From Ilumatobacter sp. (GTDB lineage Bacteria > Actinomycetota > Acidimicrobiia > Acidimicrobiales > Ilumatobacteraceae), in contig JAJCXU010000417.1 of NCBI GenBank assembly GCA_029263275.1, positions 1 to 8,577 on the forward strand: DNA of 8,577 bases, given 5' to 3'. Position numbers and translations under genes: made by a program. Below are positions 6,306 to 8,577 of the stretch, one piece after another (the stretch's first letter is position 1; each line of letters begins with the position of its first letter). The notes beneath the pieces are model-generated. The model worked only from the letters and a program-made list of their open reading frames with translations. It did no database searches and had not been told where the DNA came from.

Positions 6306-6330
6306 ACACTTGGGGTCAGACCCCAAGTGT
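6306..6330. terminator. 25-bp perfect palindrome after gltA: terminator and/or REP-like element
   Basis: The 12-bp arms ACACTTGGGGTC and GACCCCAAGTGT flank one A. It starts 3 nt after the gltA stop, so it probably ends that transcript, although the following CCCTTTGTG is a poor T-run. The core GGGGTCAGACCCC resembles intergenic REP palindromes seen in genomes with RAYT transposases, and a RAYT gene lies 1.6 kb downstream. Both roles are possible. Confidence 0.6.
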
Positions 6331-6337
6331 CCCTTTG

Positions 6338-6357
6338 TGTCCATGATCGGTGAGACA
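6338..6357 (+). repeat. IS left inverted repeat (IRL)
   Basis: TGTC (6338-6341) and GTGAGACA (6350-6357) are separated by 8 nt and match the right end inverted. The identical octamer is the clearest part; it is probably the inner transposase-binding portion. Confidence 0.65.
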
Positions 6358-6387
6358 ACTTTGGTGTCTGACTGATTGGAAACGGTG

Positions 6388-6840
6388 ATGGCCGAGCAGA
6401 GCGCGGTACGGGTCGGCAAGACTGATCCGGATGCAGGATCACGCAAGAGCCTCCGGGCACCGACACCGGGTTCGGGCAAGCGAGCGCAACGGCGCATCTT
6501 CCGCAACGACTACAAACTCGCAATGCTCGCCGAGTACGACCGTTGCTCCGAACCCGGCGACAAGGGCGCCCTGTTGCGCCGCGAGGGCCTCTACTCCTCG
6601 ATCATCACCGACTGGCGCCGCCAACACCGCGAAGGCACCCTCGTGGTGAGCGAAGGACGAGCGTCCGAAGGTGGCCGGGGCGCAGCGACGCGCACCGAGA
6701 TGCAAAAGCTCCGGGCCGAGAACGAACGATTGAAGACCAAACTCGCCAAGGCCCAAACCATCATCGAGGTCCAGGGAAAAGTGCAGGCGCTCTTGGAAGA
6801 GCTCTCCAAGAGCGCGGACACCGACGACACGTCGAGCTGA
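6388..6840 (+). CDS. IS3-family OrfA (HTH plus leucine zipper)
   Basis: The 150-residue protein has a basic N terminus, a helix-turn-helix of the IS3 OrfA type (about 34-82, including YKLAMLAEYD, EPGDKGALLRREGLYSS and ITDWRRQ) and a coiled-coil/leucine zipper (about 105-139: MQKLRAENERLKTKLAKAQ onward). OrfA binds the IS ends and can act as a regulator; joined to OrfB by frameshifting it forms the active transposase. ATG 6388 is preferred over TTG 6376 because GGAAA lies just upstream at ordinary spacing. The frameshift occurs at codon 131, so unshifted translation adds only 19 residues before the stop. Confidence 0.88.
   Translation: MAEQSAVRVGKTDPDAGSRKSLRAPTPGSGKRAQRRIFRNDYKLAMLAEYDRCSEPGDKGALLRREGLYSSIITDWRRQHREGTLVVSEGRASEGGRGAATRTEMQKLRAENERLKTKLAKAQTIIEVQGKVQALLEELSKSADTDDTSS
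6774..6815 (+). promoter_or_regulatory. Programmed -1 ribosomal frameshift signal
   Basis: The slippery heptamer G GGA AAA (6774-6780) is in the OrfA frame in the X XXY YYZ register. After a 6-nt spacer (6781-6786) comes a perfect 11-bp stem, GCGCTCTTGGA (6787-6797) / TCCAAGAGCGC (6805-6815), with a 7-nt loop. Slippage moves translation exactly into the OrfB frame. Confidence 0.88.
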
Positions 6841-7847
6841 TCCTCGACGCCGGCATCGACGACCTCGTCGACCAGAACATCTCCCGGGCTCGGGCGTGCC
6901 GAGTCCTCGGACGGTCACGCGCCACCCACTACCGGCACCGCCAACCACCCCGACTCGGGCCGCCCGCACCGCGGACACGATCGCATCGGGCGTTCAGCGA
7001 CACCGAACACGACGAGGTGCTCGAGGTGTTGAACTCGGAACGATTCTGCGACCTCGCACCCGCCCAGGTGTGGGCGATCCTGCTCGACGAAGGCCGATAC
7101 ATCGCCTCGACATCGACGATGTATCGAATCCTGCGAGAGCACCACCAAGTGCGCGAGCGCCGCCGTCAAGCCCGCCACCCAGCCAGGGTGAAACCCGAGC
7201 TGATGGCCGACGGCCCGAACCAGGTGTGGTCCTGGGACATCACCAAACTCGCCGGCCCACACAAATGGAACTGGTTCCATTGCTACGTGATCTTGGACAT
7301 CTACTCGCGCCTCGCCGTCGGCTGGCTCGTCGCCCCCAACGAATCCGACACCCTCGCCACCCAACTCATCGACGCCACCTGCGACGCCCACGACATCGAC
7401 CGCGACCAACTCCACCTACATTCCGACAACGGACCCTCGATGACCTCCAAGAAAGTCGCGCAACTCCTCGCCGATCTCGGCGTCACCCGCAGCCTGTCGC
7501 GGCCACACGTGTCCAACGACAACCCGTTCTCCGAGTCCCAATTCAAGACCCTGAAGCACTCACCGCGATTCCCGACCCGCTTCACCAGCCTCGCTCACGC
7601 CCGCACATTCACCGACGCGTTCTTCGAGCACTACAACCACCACCACCGCCACTCAGGCATCGGCTACCACACACCCGCCGACGTCCACGCCGGCCGCCAC
7701 CACCAAATCCGCGAGGATCGACAACACGTCCTCGACAACGCCTACGCCACCAACCCCCACCGCTTCCGAAAACGACCCACCGCACCCAAGATCCCCGACA
7801 TCACCTGGATCAACGAACCCGAACAAGAACTGTCTCACACCCCTTGA
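6780..7847 (+). CDS. IS3-family OrfB, DDE transposase (made as OrfAB by -1 frameshift)
   Basis: Translation from the shift site gives 355 residues, so the OrfAB fusion would be 131 + 355 = 486 residues, long for IS3. Numbered from the shift site, an HTH-like region is at about 30-55 (ISRARACRVLGRSRATHYRH). The rve integrase core holds D153 in QVWSWDITKL, D216 in LHSDNGPS and E252 in NDNPFSESQFKTLK, with exactly 35 residues between the last two. The C-terminal HHRHSGIGYHTPADVH is a standard IS3 ending. I see no convincing independent start near the OrfA stop, so expression through the frameshift is likely. The open frame extends upstream to 6543, but that part overlaps OrfA and is a shadow. 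The stop codon (7845-7847) lies inside the right inverted repeat. Confidence 0.9.
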   Translation, partial: SAGALGRALQERGHRRHVELILDAGIDDLVDQNISRARACRVLGRSRATHYRHRQPPRLGPPAPRTRSHRAFSDTEHDEVLEVLNSERFCDLAPAQVWAILLDEGRYIASTSTMYRILREHHQVRERRRQARHPARVKPELMADGPNQVWSWDITKLAGPHKWNWFHCYVILDIYSRLAVGWLVAPNESDTLATQLIDATCDAHDIDRDQLHLHSDNGPSMTSKKVAQLLADLGVTRSLSRPHVSNDNPFSESQFKTLKHSPRFPTRFTSLAHARTFTDAFFEHYNHHHRHSGIGYHTPADVHAGRHHQIREDRQHVLDNAYATNPHRFRKRPTAPKIPDITWINEPEQELSHTP

Positions 7848-7849
7848 CA
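7831..7849 (-). repeat. IS right inverted repeat (IRR)
   Basis: TGTCTCAC (7831-7838) and GACA (7846-7849), 7 nt apart, are the inverse of the left end with a one-nucleotide length difference. It overlaps the last codons and the stop of OrfB. Confidence 0.65.
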
Positions 7850-7876
7850 GGCTCCGTGTGATGCAACTGTGTGACA

Positions 7877-7895
7877 CCCCGTCTCGATGATGGGG
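7877..7895 (+). promoter_or_regulatory. Hairpin occluding the RAYT translation start region
   Basis: CCCCGTC (7877-7883) pairs with GATGGGG (7889-7895), with one G-T wobble and the loop TCGAT. It ends 2 nt before the ATG at 7898 and includes the only purine-rich stretch available as a ribosome binding site, so it could limit translation of the transposase. Confidence 0.35.
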
Positions 7896-7897
7896 CC

Positions 7898-8577
7898 ATG
7901 CCACGACCACTGAGAATCGATCCGCCCGACGGTTGGCACCACGTCATGAATCGGGGCGTCAACCGCCAGCCTGTGTTCTTCGGTGACCAGGACAGAGTTG
8001 AGTTCGGGCGCCTGCTCGGCGTGATCCACCAGGACTTCGGTGTTGAGACGCATGCCTACTGCCTGCTCGACAACCACTACCACTTGCTGTTGCACTGCCC
8101 TGACGGCGGCCTCTCAACAGCAATGAAGATGCTGGGATCGATCTTCACGCGCCATGTAAACGACCGCGTCGGCCGGGACGGTCCGCTGTTCCGAGGGCGA
8201 TTCCACTCGCGTCACATCGAGCATGACCCGTATCTCTTGAACGTCGTGCGGTATATCCATCTCAATGCTCTCGACGTCGCCGGCGTGCAGACCGTCGAGT
8301 CCTACCGTTGGTCGAGCCATCGCACTTACCTCGGACATCGAACGCGACCGGATTGGATGCGTACCGACTTCATCCTTGATCAATTCGGAGGGCTTCCGAG
8401 TTCTTTCGACGACTTCGTCAGCGCTGAGTCTGAACAACGAACAGTTGCCCGAGCGATGCCACCCGGTGCGCTGTTGGCCGCCATCGGCTTGGTGATCGCG
8501 CAGCACGAGGTGCAGCTACCGCAGTCAACGCGCCCCTTCGAGCGCGTCATCGGTGTTCTGATCGCCCAGGAACTTGA
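7898..8577 (+). CDS. REP-associated tyrosine transposase (RAYT, Y1/HUH family), 3' end missing
   Basis: The 226 visible residues belong to the Y1_Tnp (IS200-like) superfamily in its RAYT branch: single-strand DNA endonucleases that nick and rejoin at REP palindromes. The HUH motif is H60-Y61-H62 in AYCLLDNHYHLLL, preceded by WHHVMNRGVN (13-22). GPLFRGRFHSRHIE (95-108) and YLLNVVRYIHLNALDVAG (112-129) follow; Y119 in RYIHLN aligns with the proposed nucleophile of E. coli TnpA-REP. SYRWSSHRTYLG (135-146) is also family-typical. The part after about 150 is the less conserved C-terminal extension found in longer members, and the gene runs off the right edge with no stop. An in-frame GTG at 7871 would add 9 residues; ATG 7898 matches the usual N terminus MPRPLRI. 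It starts 48 bp after the IS right end and is not cut by it. Confidence 0.93.
   Translation, partial: MPRPLRIDPPDGWHHVMNRGVNRQPVFFGDQDRVEFGRLLGVIHQDFGVETHAYCLLDNHYHLLLHCPDGGLSTAMKMLGSIFTRHVNDRVGRDGPLFRGRFHSRHIEHDPYLLNVVRYIHLNALDVAGVQTVESYRWSSHRTYLGHRTRPDWMRTDFILDQFGGLPSSFDDFVSAESEQRTVARAMPPGALLAAIGLVIAQHEVQLPQSTRPFERVIGVLIAQEL

Larger units (their letters stand above)
6338..7849 (+). mobile_element. Complete IS3-family insertion sequence (1512 bp)
   Basis: Two overlapping frames in the -1 relation (OrfA, OrfB), a D-D-(35)-E integrase core and imperfect terminal inverted repeats with TG...CA ends are all typical of IS3 elements, as is the length. Left end: TGTC, 8 nt, GTGAGACA. Right end (inverted): TGTC, 7 nt, GTGAGACA. 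The catalytic residues and reading frames are intact, so it may be active. No target duplication is evident: the left flank ends CTTTG and the right flank begins GGCTC. Confidence 0.85.

Noticed and set aside
6543..6779. N-terminal 79 codons of the long OrfB open frame
   Set aside because: It overlaps OrfA in a different frame and has Arg/Pro-rich shadow composition. OrfB is better explained by the frameshift at 6774-6780.
6303..7862. ATCACAC (6303-6309) and GTGTGAT (7856-7862) as an outer inverted repeat around the IS
   Set aside because: It is only 7 bp, with no extension and different flanks on each side; GTGTGA-like words recur several times nearby, so chance is sufficient.

Overview
The window looks like chromosomal DNA of a high-GC actinobacterium. 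The codons are strongly GC-ending, and the genes include a bifunctional HAD-phosphatase/PlsC acyltransferase of actinobacterial type, a propionyl-CoA-carboxylase-like carboxyltransferase and a type II citrate synthase. Several genes look leaderless, with a TAnnnT box 6-8 nt before the start codon, and there is a probable 6C small RNA, a class known from actinobacteria. An Acidimicrobiia (Ilumatobacter-like) origin fits, but this is an inference from style and not from a database match.

Layout. Positions 1-900 (minus strand) hold most of a HAD-IB phosphatase fused to the start of a PlsC acyltransferase; it starts with GTG and runs off the left edge. Positions 901-1132 form a divergent intergenic region that carries three consecutive hairpins. 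Read on the minus strand they are two stem-loops with C6 and C5 loops followed by a terminator-like stem-loop and a T-rich tail, with a good promoter upstream. I read this as a 6C-type small RNA. Positions 1133-2071 (plus) encode a LysR-type regulator. Positions 2305-3669 (plus) encode a short acyl-CoA carboxylase carboxyltransferase subunit. Positions 3743-4819 (minus) encode a secreted lipoprotein with a Pro/Thr linker and DxDGDG motifs, convergent with the carboxyltransferase. Positions 5037-6302 (plus) encode citrate synthase (GltA), with a strong Shine-Dalgarno sequence that fixes a GTG start.

The right quarter is mobile DNA. Immediately after gltA lies a 25-bp perfect palindrome that may be a terminator or REP-like. 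Then comes a complete IS3-family insertion sequence (6338-7849) with imperfect terminal inverted repeats, two overlapping frames and a clear programmed -1 frameshift signal (G GGA AAA, 6-nt spacer, 11-bp stem-loop). 48 bp beyond it begins a REP-associated Y1 transposase (RAYT) gene that runs off the right edge.

The metabolic genes touch related themes (membrane phospholipid synthesis, acyl-CoA carboxylation, TCA-cycle entry) but do not form one operon: orientation changes repeatedly and each gene has its own intergenic region. The most interesting non-coding signals are the 6C-like RNA, with its promoter overlapping that of the LysR gene, and the frameshift cassette. I see no convincing wholly new multi-gene system here.
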